The notes: a model not told the origin generated them from the letters alone. Counted from the first letter of the stretch, positions 32,377-42,291 are shown. The stretch: 64,000 nt of DNA from Bacillaceae bacterium JMAK1 (GCA_012970285.1 JIBW01000002.1:744001-808000); one strand, 5' to 3'. A program made the numbers and translations.

Positions 32377-35204
32377 TACTTTATCCGTAATGGGCGACTT
32401 CTTCGTAACCCAAATCGCTTGAAAGCTGATTCTTTATCAATATGTTGATTCGTTGATGCAACCATTTCAATGATACTCTCGTTAAACAATCGTTGACCGT
32501 TAACACAGTCTTCTAACCAGTCTCCGTAAACCGTCTCATCCGCCGCTTCTGTGACGATTTCTAAACTACACAATTCTGGATACCGGTAAATGTAATGAGT
32601 AGAATCGCTACTCCCCTTTTCTTCCCATCGATTAAAGATCATATCATGCACAGTCGGCAGTGGAAATTTCTTTGTGACATGAGGATAGGCATACCGTTTA
32701 ATTCGAGATTGCCACTGTTTGTTTTTATTGTGCAACCGTTGATTTTCACCGATTGCTTTTGAACTCCAGACCGTCGCCTTATCAAGAATTAGGCGATGCT
32801 CATCATGATCGACGACATCTTTACCAATCCCATACATCATCGCGTTTGGGAGCCAATAAGAAACTGGGAATCGCGGAGGACTATTATAACCTGCAAAAGG
32901 CTGAATCCATTCGTGTGCAGGTATCCCGTGATTATCAAGATATACATCAGGCAACCAACGGTTAATTAGTGCAGGAGCGCTCAGTGCTTCTCCAAACACA
33001 CTGTCTTGAAAGCGAACATGATTGAATTCTAAACCGACCGCATTAAATCTAGCTGCGTGATGCTTCCACTCCGGATGTTCTTCAATTAATTGTTGATGCA
33101 AAGCTGTCCCATCAGGATTAGATCCTGGAATTGCGACGATTGTAATCGCTTTTAGCACCTCTTGATCAATACGTTGCATTAATTCATACAACGCCGGAAC
33201 ACTTGACACTTCGTTTGCATGATGACCTGCTTCAATTAAAATCGTCGGTTTGTACACCCCTAACTTACGTGCACTTTGCCAACTAGCATTTATTTCGGCG
33301 GTAATCTCAAGAGCGTAAATTGGAATTCCGTTAAATGAGCGAGAAACTTCAAACGCAGAAACACCAGGTTGTTTTGTCGCTTCTACAATTCGTTCATCAT
33401 CTAAATCATTGGTATAGGTAACTTTTCGCTGAACGTGTTGATCTGTTTCATAATAAAGTTCATCATTTTTGAAAAACAACGATTGAACAAATCGACTGTT
33501 TGCTTCTTGAACGTCTTGCCAACGAGTAACGGTTATCGTAGCTTTCGGTTTGCTTCCTTCAACGACGTGCATAAAAGGCAACACCGCACCAGGTGTATTC
33601 CAAGCAATCCCACTTCTTTGAAGCCCTAGTTCACGGTAATATTCTAGCGTGTTAAAATACAAATCTTCATGTAGGGCTTCCATTGAGGAAATCCGTTCAT
33701 GTTCAAAATCCAGCTTCGTTTCTGCTTCACTCATCGTCACATCCAGCGTTAAGGAATGAAAGAGAGGCTTCGTAATGCCGGATTGTTCGTCAAGATTAAG
33801 CTTTTCATGAATGGTCGGCAAAACTTCTTGTACGTAATATCGCCAGAATTGTTCACGATCGGTTTGGACGAGCTGCTTTTGAGCGTTTACGGTAACACAA
33901 CTCGTTGTCGGGTATGACCAAGATTGTTCGTTAATATAAGGAACTTGACTCGTTGGTACGTCCAAATATGTATCAACAATTAACTGATCCTCTCGGTCAT
34001 ACGCTTTAACCTCATACGTATGTTTCAAATCTTTCTTGATCGAAACGTCTACAGTCCTGTCGTTTGATTCAATCATTTCATCGATTGGATACATTTCTTG
34101 CAACCAGCGGATTGGCATCTCCATACCGTCCCCGGATTCTTCCAAACACTCAATCGTTACATACTTTGCTTCGCCAATAAGAGGGAGAATTTCTTCTTGA
34201 ATCCAATGAAACCCAGGCTTAAACGATGATCGAACGTGTACATTGCCTGCTCCCCGAGAGAGCCACTGTTGTTTAAGGTGATCACGCACCGATTTCGATT
34301 CAGAAATGAAGACTTCAATGGTTGCATCTGGTTGCCAGAGCTTGTCCACAAACGTCTCAATCTCTGAACGTTCACCTTTGTTCGTCCACTCGACGTTAAC
34401 AATCGTTTCAATTGGCTTTTCTTTCACCTCTCGTGGGATTCTGAAATTCCCATGATTTAGTGCATGAAGAAATGACACAACGTTTTCTTCATTTCCTCGT
34501 ACTACTAAGTTTTGTTCTTCTAAGTCTACGGTTGCCTGCTGATCATGTTTAATCGTCACATGGAATTTTCGTACGTCCCCAGTAATTGGGAATTGTATGT
34601 GCGTACTAAACATGCCCATTTTCGCGGCGTAATAACAGGTCTCTTCAAAGGCGTTTGCACCAAGGATTTCATCAAAGTCGATCGTGAAATCTCTAAAAAC
34701 AACCGATGACAAACGTCGGTCGGCACGATAATTCCCTTGTTCAAATAGTTCATTTAATCCTTCAACCGGGCTGTGTGGCCATGCAGGACTGTCTTCTTTT
34801 AACTCACCTAATAGCCATGGTCCATCGTTTAATTGATATTGCCCGTTTTTTAACTGAATGGTCGTCACTTTCTCTTCGCTTGACGTTGGCCATTCGCTTG
34901 ATAACCAACGAAGAGCCTCATTCATTGCCTCTTTAGTCGGTGCACAGATTCCTTTTGATGTAATAACGGTACGATCCCCTTCAATTGCAAGATGGAACGG
35001 AGAAAGCGTTGCTTTGTCTGATAGAAAATCGGGACTCATTGCAGTCGTTTCATAACCGAGACGTGCCGAAAAGTCAATTAGACCTTCCGGCAATCCAGCT
35101 TCTCTCCAACCCGTAACCCGAATGGCAATACCGTCTGGAACACCGTCATCGTTCCAATCAGAAAGCGCACCATGAATCGTCCAAAAGTTTAGTAAATCAT
35201 TCAT
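32376..35204 (-). CDS. Large M14-type zinc carboxypeptidase
   Basis: A 942-aa protein without signal peptide. The M14 zinc site is in the C-terminal half: AGHHANEVSS at about residues 657-666 gives the HxxE pair, YLDNHG near 758 the third His, and LEIVTEA near 880 the likely catalytic Glu. NPDG near 690 is also typical. The first 600 residues are of unknown fold and make it much longer than usual M14 enzymes. It follows the peptide-binding lipoprotein gene by 12 bp on the same strand. An intracellular role in trimming imported peptides is plausible. Confidence 0.8.
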   Translation of the reverse strand: MNDLLNFWTIHGALSDWNDDGVPDGIAIRVTGWREAGLPEGLIDFSARLGYETTAMSPDFLSDKATLSPFHLAIEGDRTVITSKGICAPTKEAMNEALRWLSSEWPTSSEEKVTTIQLKNGQYQLNDGPWLLGELKEDSPAWPHSPVEGLNELFEQGNYRADRRLSSVVFRDFTIDFDEILGANAFEETCYYAAKMGMFSTHIQFPITGDVRKFHVTIKHDQQATVDLEEQNLVVRGNEENVVSFLHALNHGNFRIPREVKEKPIETIVNVEWTNKGERSEIETFVDKLWQPDATIEVFISESKSVRDHLKQQWLSRGAGNVHVRSSFKPGFHWIQEEILPLIGEAKYVTIECLEESGDGMEMPIRWLQEMYPIDEMIESNDRTVDVSIKKDLKHTYEVKAYDREDQLIVDTYLDVPTSQVPYINEQSWSYPTTSCVTVNAQKQLVQTDREQFWRYYVQEVLPTIHEKLNLDEQSGITKPLFHSLTLDVTMSEAETKLDFEHERISSMEALHEDLYFNTLEYYRELGLQRSGIAWNTPGAVLPFMHVVEGSKPKATITVTRWQDVQEANSRFVQSLFFKNDELYYETDQHVQRKVTYTNDLDDERIVEATKQPGVSAFEVSRSFNGIPIYALEITAEINASWQSARKLGVYKPTILIEAGHHANEVSSVPALYELMQRIDQEVLKAITIVAIPGSNPDGTALHQQLIEEHPEWKHHAARFNAVGLEFNHVRFQDSVFGEALSAPALINRWLPDVYLDNHGIPAHEWIQPFAGYNSPPRFPVSYWLPNAMMYGIGKDVVDHDEHRLILDKATVWSSKAIGENQRLHNKNKQWQSRIKRYAYPHVTKKFPLPTVHDMIFNRWEEKGSSDSTHYIYRYPELCSLEIVTEAADETVYGDWLEDCVNGQRLFNESIIEMVASTNQHIDKESAFKRFGLRRSRPLRIK

Positions 35205-35216
35205 CGTAAATCCCCT

Positions 35217-36818
35217 TTAATAACTTTCGTCTTCCTCAACAGCATCCAATACACGAACTTCATCAAAAATGAACGTTCCGTTCGGATGTTGAATCAGTCC
35301 TTCAATACTCTCATTCACACCGGTTAAGTGTTGTTCATGAACCGTATAAATGTGCGGTGCCTCATCGATTAATTGTTGTGTAATGTCTTCATACAATTCT
35401 TGTCTTACCGTCTCATCAGTTTCTTGCCTAGCGTTTTCAATCAACGTATCCAATTCTTCATTTTCATAAAAAGACGTGTTACCGGCACTTCCTAAATTGT
35501 CTGTATGATACAGTGAGTAAATACCATAATCTGCGTCACCCGTTGCTGTTGTCCAACCACTTAACTGAATGTCATACGTTCCTTCTGACGTTGCATCTAA
35601 AAACGTTCCCCATTCTAAACTTTGAATTTCTACATCGATTCCAATTTCACTAAGGCGATCTTGAACGAGTGCAGCAATTTGATTGCGAATGGGATTTTCT
35701 TCATTTGTCGTAATGGTCGTTTGAAATCCGTCTTCATATCCTGCTTCTGCTAATAGCTCTTTTGCTTGCTCAACATCATAGTCTAAAGGTTCAGCACCTT
35801 CAGCGAAGCCGAATACTAACGGACTTACCGGGCCTTTTGCATGCATGCCATAGCCTTCATAAAGACCAGTAATGATGTCTTCAGTATTAATCGCATGAGT
35901 AATGGCTTGGCGAACTCGTACATCATCAAAAGGTTCGGACTGTGTATTAAAACCAATATAGTCTACACGTAAACCATCTTGAATTTGTAAGTCTGCATTT
36001 GGCATCGATTCAACAGCCGTCGTGTTGACTGGTTCAATGGATGCTGCAACGTGCGCTTCATTGTTCTCAAGCATACCAATTCGCGTTAATTGTTCAGGAA
36101 TCACACGAAATGTAACAGAATTAAGATCAGGCTGTTCACGCCAATAGTTTTCATTTCGAGTGAGAATCACTTCATTGCCTTGATCCCAGCTTTCAAACGT
36201 AAACGCTCCGGTACCTGCAGGCTCAACATCGAGATTACGTTCGTTATCGTATCCTTCTTCAATTGCTTTTGGACTAATCATACTTGCCCCGTCATGAGAC
36301 AGATGATGAAGGAGTGGACCAAACGGATACTCAGTATGAATTCGCACAGTATGGTCATCGATGATCTCAACTTCAGTAATCATGTCATACAAAAACGCGC
36401 GAGGGGAGGCGATATCAGGGTTTAATAAGCGATCAATATTCGCTTCTACTGCATCAGCATTGAACGGTTCGCCGTCGTGGAATTCAACCCCTTCTTGCAG
36501 CTCAAACTCCCACGTTGTCTCGTCGATTTGCTCATACGAGTTTGCTAAACCGGGGATAAAGTTCATGTCTTCATCGGTTTCTATCAAACGTTCATAAAGA
36601 TTCGTTGATACGATGTTTGATGGAATATCATTCGATCGATGCGGGTCTAACGTGACTGCATCTGAAGGCATTGCTAATAAAAGCTCACCACCTTCACTAC
36701 CTGCTTCTTCACCACTGACCGCTTGTTCGTCTTCACTCACTTCTTCTTGCCCAGAACAAGCAGCCAATACAGCTAAGCCACTTACTGCACTAATTAACAA
36801 CAGATTATTCTTTTTCAT
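35217..36818 (-). CDS. Oligopeptide-type ABC substrate-binding lipoprotein
   Basis: A 533-aa SBP family 5 lipoprotein for peptides or similar ligands. The lipobox is VLAACSG near residue 20, followed by an acidic linker. TLDPHRSNDIPSNIVSTNLYE and the C-terminal EEAPHIYTVHE fit the OppA/DppA family. ATG 36818 was chosen, 8 nt after AAGGGG; an upstream TTG is less likely. No permease or ATPase genes are next to it. The downstream gene is an M14 peptidase. Confidence 0.88.
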   Translation of the reverse strand: MKKNNLLLISAVSGLAVLAACSGQEEVSEDEQAVSGEEAGSEGGELLLAMPSDAVTLDPHRSNDIPSNIVSTNLYERLIETDEDMNFIPGLANSYEQIDETTWEFELQEGVEFHDGEPFNADAVEANIDRLLNPDIASPRAFLYDMITEVEIIDDHTVRIHTEYPFGPLLHHLSHDGASMISPKAIEEGYDNERNLDVEPAGTGAFTFESWDQGNEVILTRNENYWREQPDLNSVTFRVIPEQLTRIGMLENNEAHVAASIEPVNTTAVESMPNADLQIQDGLRVDYIGFNTQSEPFDDVRVRQAITHAINTEDIITGLYEGYGMHAKGPVSPLVFGFAEGAEPLDYDVEQAKELLAEAGYEDGFQTTITTNEENPIRNQIAALVQDRLSEIGIDVEIQSLEWGTFLDATSEGTYDIQLSGWTTATGDADYGIYSLYHTDNLGSAGNTSFYENEELDTLIENARQETDETVRQELYEDITQQLIDEAPHIYTVHEQHLTGVNESIEGLIQHPNGTFIFDEVRVLDAVEEDESY

Positions 36819-36879
36819 TGCCAATTCCCCTTTAATTTATTATGTAGACAGCTTCTCGTTGCACCCTTTCTGAAAAATT

Positions 36880-36922
36880 AAATACTTTATTTTAATAATA
36901 TTCTATCAAAATTCAAGTATTT
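36880..36922. promoter_or_regulatory. Inverted AAATACTT repeat before the peptide-binding lipoprotein
   Basis: AAATACTT (36880-36887) and AAGTATTT (36915-36922) are exact inverted copies around a 27-bp AT-rich centre that could hold the promoter. It may be an operator. Confidence 0.4.
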
Positions 36923-37007
36923 CGTATATAAAAATAAAAAGACACACCTGTATATAAGATATGTCTTACGCTTCAAGAAATATATCGTATTGGTTACGTA
37001 CTTATCA

Positions 37008-37135
37008 AAGAATAAGCGGCTGTAGTGGCTTCGCTTGCCGCGGGCGTTACCTCAGCTATCGTGCTGCGCACGATGATCTTCAGTTAACGCTACTCCCGCA
37101 GGCGTCTTCGCCACTACAGCCGCTGTTTCTTCAAA
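37008..37135. repeat. GC-rich structured inverted repeat, probable multicopy element
   Basis: In an AT-rich gap of some 460 bp, AGCGGCTGTAGTGGC (37015-37029) pairs exactly with 37110-37124. Inside is a second hairpin, ATCGTGC-TGC-GCACGAT (37058-37074), and partly complementary CCGCGGGCGTTAC / CTACTCCCGCAGG segments. Its GC content differs sharply from the surroundings. It looks like the repetitive palindromic elements in Bacillus intergenic regions. The rest of the gap shows no gene. Confidence 0.65.
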
Positions 37136-37282
37136 GGATAATCGTAATAAAGTTATTTTTCTTATTACTCACAAAGTACAATTTGTACGACTTGGTAGGT
37201 GTTTGTTTTATTGCATAGTAGACGAATACAGCTTCTAGATAAACGCACAATTCTTTAGTTATGAAGTACTCTTATCAGAAGC

Positions 37283-38935
37283 TTATAGAACTGCATCTTT
37301 CTCATGAATAATTTCCTCTATGAACTGCGTCGCAAGCTTTTCTTTGTCCAGCGTGTTCGGATGCCAAATTGCCTGACGATAGATGTTTGCAAGAACGTGG
37401 TCACGATGCTCCTCAACACGTGCATAGCCATGAACGACGAGAAGAAGGTCCACCATCTTTCTTGCAATCAGGCGCACGTGTAACGTCTGCTCTTCTTTGT
37501 TACACGAGGATAGATATGCAAAATCAGCCGTAACTTCATGAATATGTTGTTCAACATCAACCAAAACGTTATCACTCATTTGTAATTTTGCTTTAGCTAG
37601 TTGACGGTTGATTTCCTTGAAAAAACGCGCTTCGCCTTCATAATTTGTAATCAAGCGTAACACTTCTAGGGCAAGAATGTTCTCCGTACCTTCCCATACG
37701 GTCAACACTTGAGCGTCACGTAATAGCCTTGAGGTAACAAAGTCTTCAATGTATCCATTACCTCCATGCATCTCAATCGCTTCATGCGAGAACGCAATCG
37801 CTTCTTCTGCTGTTCTAGCTTTTAACAGTGCAATGAGCAATCGATTTAAATACGGATCTCCTTTGCCTTTACGCGTTACTTCATCATAGACGACGATGGA
37901 ATCAAACACCGCTGATAATTGAATTTCTTGCCTTGCGTACAACTTTGCAATGCTTTCTTGAATCATCGGAAAATCAATTAATCGTTGCTTAAACGATGTT
38001 CTAGATAACGTGTACGACTTCGCTTCAACCAACGCGCGTTTCATAATTCCAAGTGAAGCTACACTATTACAAATGCGTGAAAGGTTAAGTGCTTCCATCA
38101 TATAATGGAAGCCTTGGTCTGCTTCCCCAATTAAGTACGCTTTCGCTCCTTCAAACATGACTTCACCTGAAGGCACCGCGCGTACACCTAATTTGTCTTT
38201 TAGCCGCCTTACATAAAGCTGATTGAGTGAGCCGTCTTCGTCTTTCCACGGGACGAGAAATAGACTTAAACCTTTTGAGCCTGCAGGCGCATCGTCGCAC
38301 CGAGCTAGCACTGCTGCAACTCCACACTGACCGGCATTTGAAGCAAAATATTTTTCTCCGTAAATTCGGTAATGGTCGCCTTCTTTTACAGCACGAACTT
38401 CATTTGCGCCAACATCTGATCCCCCTTGGCGTTCGGTTAAAAATGTCGCCCCTTCATACAATTCCACATCACCCGTTGCTAACACGTGTGGCAAGAACCG
38501 TTGCTTAATATTCTCATCAGCATAATGATCAATCAAATATGCTACCGCCATCGTTAATGTAACTGGGCAATAAAAGCCAGGCTCAACCTGTGAGAGTAGA
38601 TAGCCTTGAGCAAAGCTGTAGGAGTAATTGCCTTCTGATCCGAGCTTTGGAATCGGTTTATGAACGTAGCCAACAATCCCTGTGTTGTACGTCTCTTCAA
38701 CCGTCTTCTTATAACCTTCATTTACCCACACCTGTGAGACATCGTTCCCATATCGGTCGTAGCGGATGAGCCTTGGCTGTCCTTCACGATCTGTATGCGC
38801 TGCCCTTTCGTCGAATTGTTCGTAGCATTTCGTATAGAAAGCATCTAATTCTTCCTTTGCATACGCGAACAACTGTGGGGAACATGCTTCTTCTAATTTT
38901 TTTAGCAATACACGTTCAACGGTTTCAATACTCAT
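37283..38935 (-). CDS. Acyl-CoA dehydrogenase (AidB-like)
   Basis: A 550-aa flavoprotein of the acyl-CoA dehydrogenase family. The flavin/substrate motif FLTERQGGSDVGANEV is close to AidB-type members, and EMHGGNGYIEDF plus QVLTVWEGTENI are standard C-terminal motifs. The length is greater than that of usual 380-aa enzymes, as in AidB. It oxidises acyl-CoA or plays a DNA-protection role as proposed for AidB. The ATG overlaps the ligase stop by 4 bp, so ligase and dehydrogenase act in one pathway, probably carboxylic acid degradation. Confidence 0.88.
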   Translation of the reverse strand: MSIETVERVLLKKLEEACSPQLFAYAKEELDAFYTKCYEQFDERAAHTDREGQPRLIRYDRYGNDVSQVWVNEGYKKTVEETYNTGIVGYVHKPIPKLGSEGNYSYSFAQGYLLSQVEPGFYCPVTLTMAVAYLIDHYADENIKQRFLPHVLATGDVELYEGATFLTERQGGSDVGANEVRAVKEGDHYRIYGEKYFASNAGQCGVAAVLARCDDAPAGSKGLSLFLVPWKDEDGSLNQLYVRRLKDKLGVRAVPSGEVMFEGAKAYLIGEADQGFHYMMEALNLSRICNSVASLGIMKRALVEAKSYTLSRTSFKQRLIDFPMIQESIAKLYARQEIQLSAVFDSIVVYDEVTRKGKGDPYLNRLLIALLKARTAEEAIAFSHEAIEMHGGNGYIEDFVTSRLLRDAQVLTVWEGTENILALEVLRLITNYEGEARFFKEINRQLAKAKLQMSDNVLVDVEQHIHEVTADFAYLSSCNKEEQTLHVRLIARKMVDLLLVVHGYARVEEHRDHVLANIYRQAIWHPNTLDKEKLATQFIEEIIHEKDAVL

Positions 38936-40443
38936 CTTGATTCAACCTTTCTTGTTTTTAACACTTGTTTTAATAACTTCCCTGAGGCGTTTCTCGGCAA
39001 TTCTTCTAATGCTTCGTACAATTTAGGAATCTTATAACTTGCGAGTTTCGTAGATAGATAATTAGTTAAGCTCGGCACTTCACCATCGGTTGTTACGAGA
39101 AATGCTTTAATCGTTTCTCCCCATTCCGGATGTGGAACACCGACAACAGCCGCTTCAATGATCGCTGGATGATCTTGTAACACGTGTTCAATTTCCTTAG
39201 GATAGACGTTTACTCCACCACTAATGATCATGTCTTTCTTTCGATCAACGACCCAGATGTACCCATCTTCATCTTCTCGAGCCAAATCTCCCGTATAGAG
39301 GAGTCCATCTTTTAACACTTCTGCTGTTTTGGCTTCTTCTTTGTATAGACCAAGCATCGTTCCTTCCCCGCGTAGCACGATTTCACCAACTTCACCTCGC
39401 GGTACATGATCGCCATTATCATTAACAATATCCACTTCACAGTTTAATGCGGCCCTTTTACCGATGCTTCCGGCTTTTCGTTCGTGTTCATGTGGAGCTA
39501 AAAACGTTCCACTAGGACCAGCTTCTGTAAGACCGTAGACACACATGAATTGATCCGTCTGAAACGCTTGTTGTACAAATTTCACTTCAGAAGCAGAGAG
39601 TGGTGCACCTCCATACACAAACCGTTGAACCGACGAAAGGTCTCTTGATTGGATCTGTTCATGTTTTGCCGTGAGTAAGTAAGCGACAGGTGCACCGAAG
39701 AAGTGCGTAACTGACTCTTGTTCAATAAGATCTAATAAAAGATCTGGTGTGAACGTAGGTGCAAGAATGTGTGTTGCTCCCACATACATTCCTGCGACAA
39801 AAAACAAATGTAGAGGCGCTGAATGTGTGAGTGGCATCAGATGTAATACTTTTGAAGGCTCATTTATTTCGGTTTCAATGCACATCATCGTCGCAACACT
39901 TAAGATGTTACGGCTACTAAGCATTACGCCTTTCGGATCACCAGTCGTTCCGGAAGTATACAAAATTGTCGTAAGCTCATCATCTGTTCTTGTACTTTTA
40001 AGAGCTTTATTGTAATCGCTTTCAATTCCATTGTAGATTGATGCTATTCGTTCATTTGACTGACCCGTTGTAAACCAAACGATCGGATGAAGATCTAGAA
40101 TCGGCTCTGCATGAGTCATTAAGTGCTCGTGTACTATGCAAGCTTTCGCTCCACTATGTTCAATCACATACGCAAGCTCTCGCGATGTGAACTTTGCATT
40201 TACCGGAACAACAATTGCATCAATTCTCATTATCGCAAAGTAACTGTAAACGAAATCCATCGTATTCGGACAATACAACAGAATACGGTCATCCCGTTGA
40301 ATGCCTTGATTTCTAAATTGGTGTGCCAATGTGTTCACAATTCGATCCACTTCTCCATACGTTTGACGAATCGTTCCACTAACGAACGCTTCTTTGTCAT
40401 AATACTTTCTCGCATTCCGTTCTAACAATTGTGAAATATTCAC
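38932..40443 (-). CDS. Acyl-CoA synthetase (AMP-forming)
   Basis: A 503-aa adenylate-forming ligase. The ATP motif TILYTSGTTGDPKGVM, the YGLTEAGPSG motif and YTGDLAREDEDGYIWVVDRKK are intact, and a catalytic Lys is present in NASGKLLKQ at the C-terminus. It activates a fatty or aromatic acid to its CoA ester. Translation starts at GTG 40443 after GGGAGGG. It lies 17 bp after the MerR gene and is coupled to the dehydrogenase. The acid is unknown. Confidence 0.88.
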   Translation of the reverse strand: MNISQLLERNARKYYDKEAFVSGTIRQTYGEVDRIVNTLAHQFRNQGIQRDDRILLYCPNTMDFVYSYFAIMRIDAIVVPVNAKFTSRELAYVIEHSGAKACIVHEHLMTHAEPILDLHPIVWFTTGQSNERIASIYNGIESDYNKALKSTRTDDELTTILYTSGTTGDPKGVMLSSRNILSVATMMCIETEINEPSKVLHLMPLTHSAPLHLFFVAGMYVGATHILAPTFTPDLLLDLIEQESVTHFFGAPVAYLLTAKHEQIQSRDLSSVQRFVYGGAPLSASEVKFVQQAFQTDQFMCVYGLTEAGPSGTFLAPHEHERKAGSIGKRAALNCEVDIVNDNGDHVPRGEVGEIVLRGEGTMLGLYKEEAKTAEVLKDGLLYTGDLAREDEDGYIWVVDRKKDMIISGGVNVYPKEIEHVLQDHPAIIEAAVVGVPHPEWGETIKAFLVTTDGEVPSLTNYLSTKLASYKIPKLYEALEELPRNASGKLLKQVLKTRKVESR

Positions 40444-40460
40444 TGTTTACCCTCCCACAT

Positions 40461-40844
40461 TCATTCCGTTTTGTTGATATGCTGTAATTTATCTTCAAAC
40501 GTGACGAGCATCTCTTCCATTTCATCTCGAAGTGCGATAAAGCTTTCAATCGTTTCATTAAGTTCGGCAACCTTCTTCTTTCCATAGGAAATCGTCGTCT
40601 CGAGTTGCTTCTGTTCGGTACGATCAGCGTCAAACAGCTCAATCATTTCTGCAATCTCAGATAAAGAGAATCCGTATCGTTTTCCGCGCAAGATTAACCT
40701 TAAGCGAACGAGTTCACGCTTTGAGTACATTCGTTGACCTGAATCTGTACGGTCAGGGTTTATCAACCCCTTTTCTTCGTAAAATCGAATGGTTCTCGTT
40801 GTCACATCAAATTGTTGAGCAAGTTCTGCTATTGTCCAAGCCAC
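40461..40844 (-). CDS. MerR-family regulator
   Basis: A 127-aa regulator. The winged helix is at residues 1-70 (TIAELAQQFDVTTRTIRFYEEKGLI, RRKR-like wing), followed by a long dimerising helix. It lacks the Cys pattern of metal sensors and fits the group that controls fatty or branched-chain acid breakdown (LiuR-like). It heads the operon with the ligase and dehydrogenase and probably controls itself through the palindrome at 40891-40906. GTG start after AGGAGAG. Confidence 0.85.
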   Translation of the reverse strand: MAWTIAELAQQFDVTTRTIRFYEEKGLINPDRTDSGQRMYSKRELVRLRLILRGKRYGFSLSEIAEMIELFDADRTEQKQLETTISYGKKKVAELNETIESFIALRDEMEEMLVTFEDKLQHINKTE

Positions 40845-40890
40845 GTTGTATCTCTCCTATTTTATTTTCTAATTTTCAGTTTAATTAACG

Positions 40891-40906
40891 TTGACGTTAA
40901 CGTCAA
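40891..40906. promoter_or_regulatory. MerR-type operator candidate
   Basis: TTGACGTTAACGTCAA is a perfect 16-bp palindrome 47 bp before the MerR gene. It resembles the sites of LiuR-type MerR regulators and overlaps a possible -35 (TTGACG). Confidence 0.65.
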
Positions 40907-40935
40907 GTATAATCAACATGATTTACCTAAATAAA

Positions 40936-40963
40936 CCCCCTACCTTTCAAAAAAGGTAGGGGG
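40936..40963 (-). terminator. Terminator after the DUF5068-like gene
   Basis: CCCCCTACCTTT and its exact complement with a 4-nt loop; the T run on the minus strand is short (TTTATTT). Confidence 0.7.
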
Positions 40964-40992
40964 AATTTCAACGCATTGACTGTGTACGTTAA

Positions 40993-42291
40993 TTATTCAG
41001 TTGGCAATTCAAATGTCACACGGTTGCCTTTTGATAAATCCGTTGATTCTTGATCGCGCATTGGGCCAATTTCAATTTCAAAAGCTTTATCTTTCCAGAT
41101 TTTCTCATATTGTTCTTGATCTAACGTGTACAGTTGTAATAACTCTCCTGATTCTCCAGGTTCGATCATATCATCGTACCTGTAATCTAGAAGCATTCCT
41201 TCATTTAATAGTGATTGTGCGCCGTCATTGACATGAAGTGTTGACATAATTGAGCTAAGCGCAATTTCAGAGTCTTCTTGGTTGTCGATACCAAATTGAA
41301 CTGTCAACAGAACAATGCCATTCGTAAAGTTCTCAAAACGAGGAGCTTCGACATCATTTGGAGTGAACTCAGTAAACTGATAGCCATCAAGTGTAATGGT
41401 TGTGTTACCAAGTTCTTGGCTGTCATTAATGCCGTCACTCTCTGCAATCATCTCCTTGTCACCCATATCGCTGGTCGTCACAAGGTCTGGATAAAACGCT
41501 TCGTTATGTTCAGCACGCTCTGCACCTTCTTCATTTAAGCTTACTGTAAAACTTCCGTCGTCTCCAAAGTTAGACGTTACATCTCCAAGTTCAGAATGAG
41601 GCGCAGGAATATCAATCATCGCTGTTGATTCAGCCAATACTTCTTCCAGTTGGTCTGGACCAAACGGGTACGTGTAGTAACCTGAAATCGTTTCCCCATC
41701 AGCAATTTCATAATCCGTTGAATGAGCAAGTTGAACAGCTAATTGTTCTTCTTCTGGTAGAAGCTCTCTATAGTTATCAAAATACTTCATTGCCCCAGTG
41801 TACATGAGTGACAAAGCAGGCATAAAGTACGCGTCATCACCAGTATCATTCGTCACTGTATAATGAGCTAAAATGACCCCGCCGTCTGTTTGATCATCAA
41901 ACGGAATTCGAAAGTTCGTATGGAAATCATTTAATTCAACAAGCGTATAACCGTCTAAAGAAACGGTAAAACCTTCTGTCTCATGAACTTGTTGTTCATT
42001 GTTTTCAAAAAGAACGTTCGCTGTACCCTCTGTTGTCTCTTCCATGTACGCAATCATTTCCGCAAACTCGCCAGAGTTGTTGTTTTCTTCGACGTCAGAC
42101 TCGGGTTCCACTTCCTCTTCCTCTTCCTCTTCTTCTACTTCTTCAGGCTCTTCTGCATCTTCCTCTTCCTCAAGAACCTCTTCCTCACCTGCATTCTCTT
42201 CAATATCCGTTGTATCATCACTTGATCCGCAAGCACTTAATACAAGAGCAGCTGAAGCAAAAACACTAAAACTTAATGAATGTTTTGACAT
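40993..42291 (-). CDS. Acidic lipoprotein, DUF5068-like
   Basis: A lipoprotein of about 432 aa with lipobox VLSACGS. A very acidic stretch of some 60 residues, almost all Glu and Asp, follows (about residues 25-80). The rest consists of two similar halves, each with a (V/I)xLDGYxxxEx motif (SLDGYTLVELNDF and TLDGYQFTEFTPN). This matches DUF5068-type proteins of unknown function. ATG 42291 is 8 nt from GGAGG; ATG 42294 is also possible. It stands alone. Confidence 0.75.
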   Translation of the reverse strand: MSKHSLSFSVFASAALVLSACGSSDDTTDIEENAGEEEVLEEEEDAEEPEEVEEEEEEEEVEPESDVEENNNSGEFAEMIAYMEETTEGTANVLFENNEQQVHETEGFTVSLDGYTLVELNDFHTNFRIPFDDQTDGGVILAHYTVTNDTGDDAYFMPALSLMYTGAMKYFDNYRELLPEEEQLAVQLAHSTDYEIADGETISGYYTYPFGPDQLEEVLAESTAMIDIPAPHSELGDVTSNFGDDGSFTVSLNEEGAERAEHNEAFYPDLVTTSDMGDKEMIAESDGINDSQELGNTTITLDGYQFTEFTPNDVEAPRFENFTNGIVLLTVQFGIDNQEDSEIALSSIMSTLHVNDGAQSLLNEGMLLDYRYDDMIEPGESGELLQLYTLDQEQYEKIWKDKAFEIEIGPMRDQESTDLSKGNRVTFELPTE

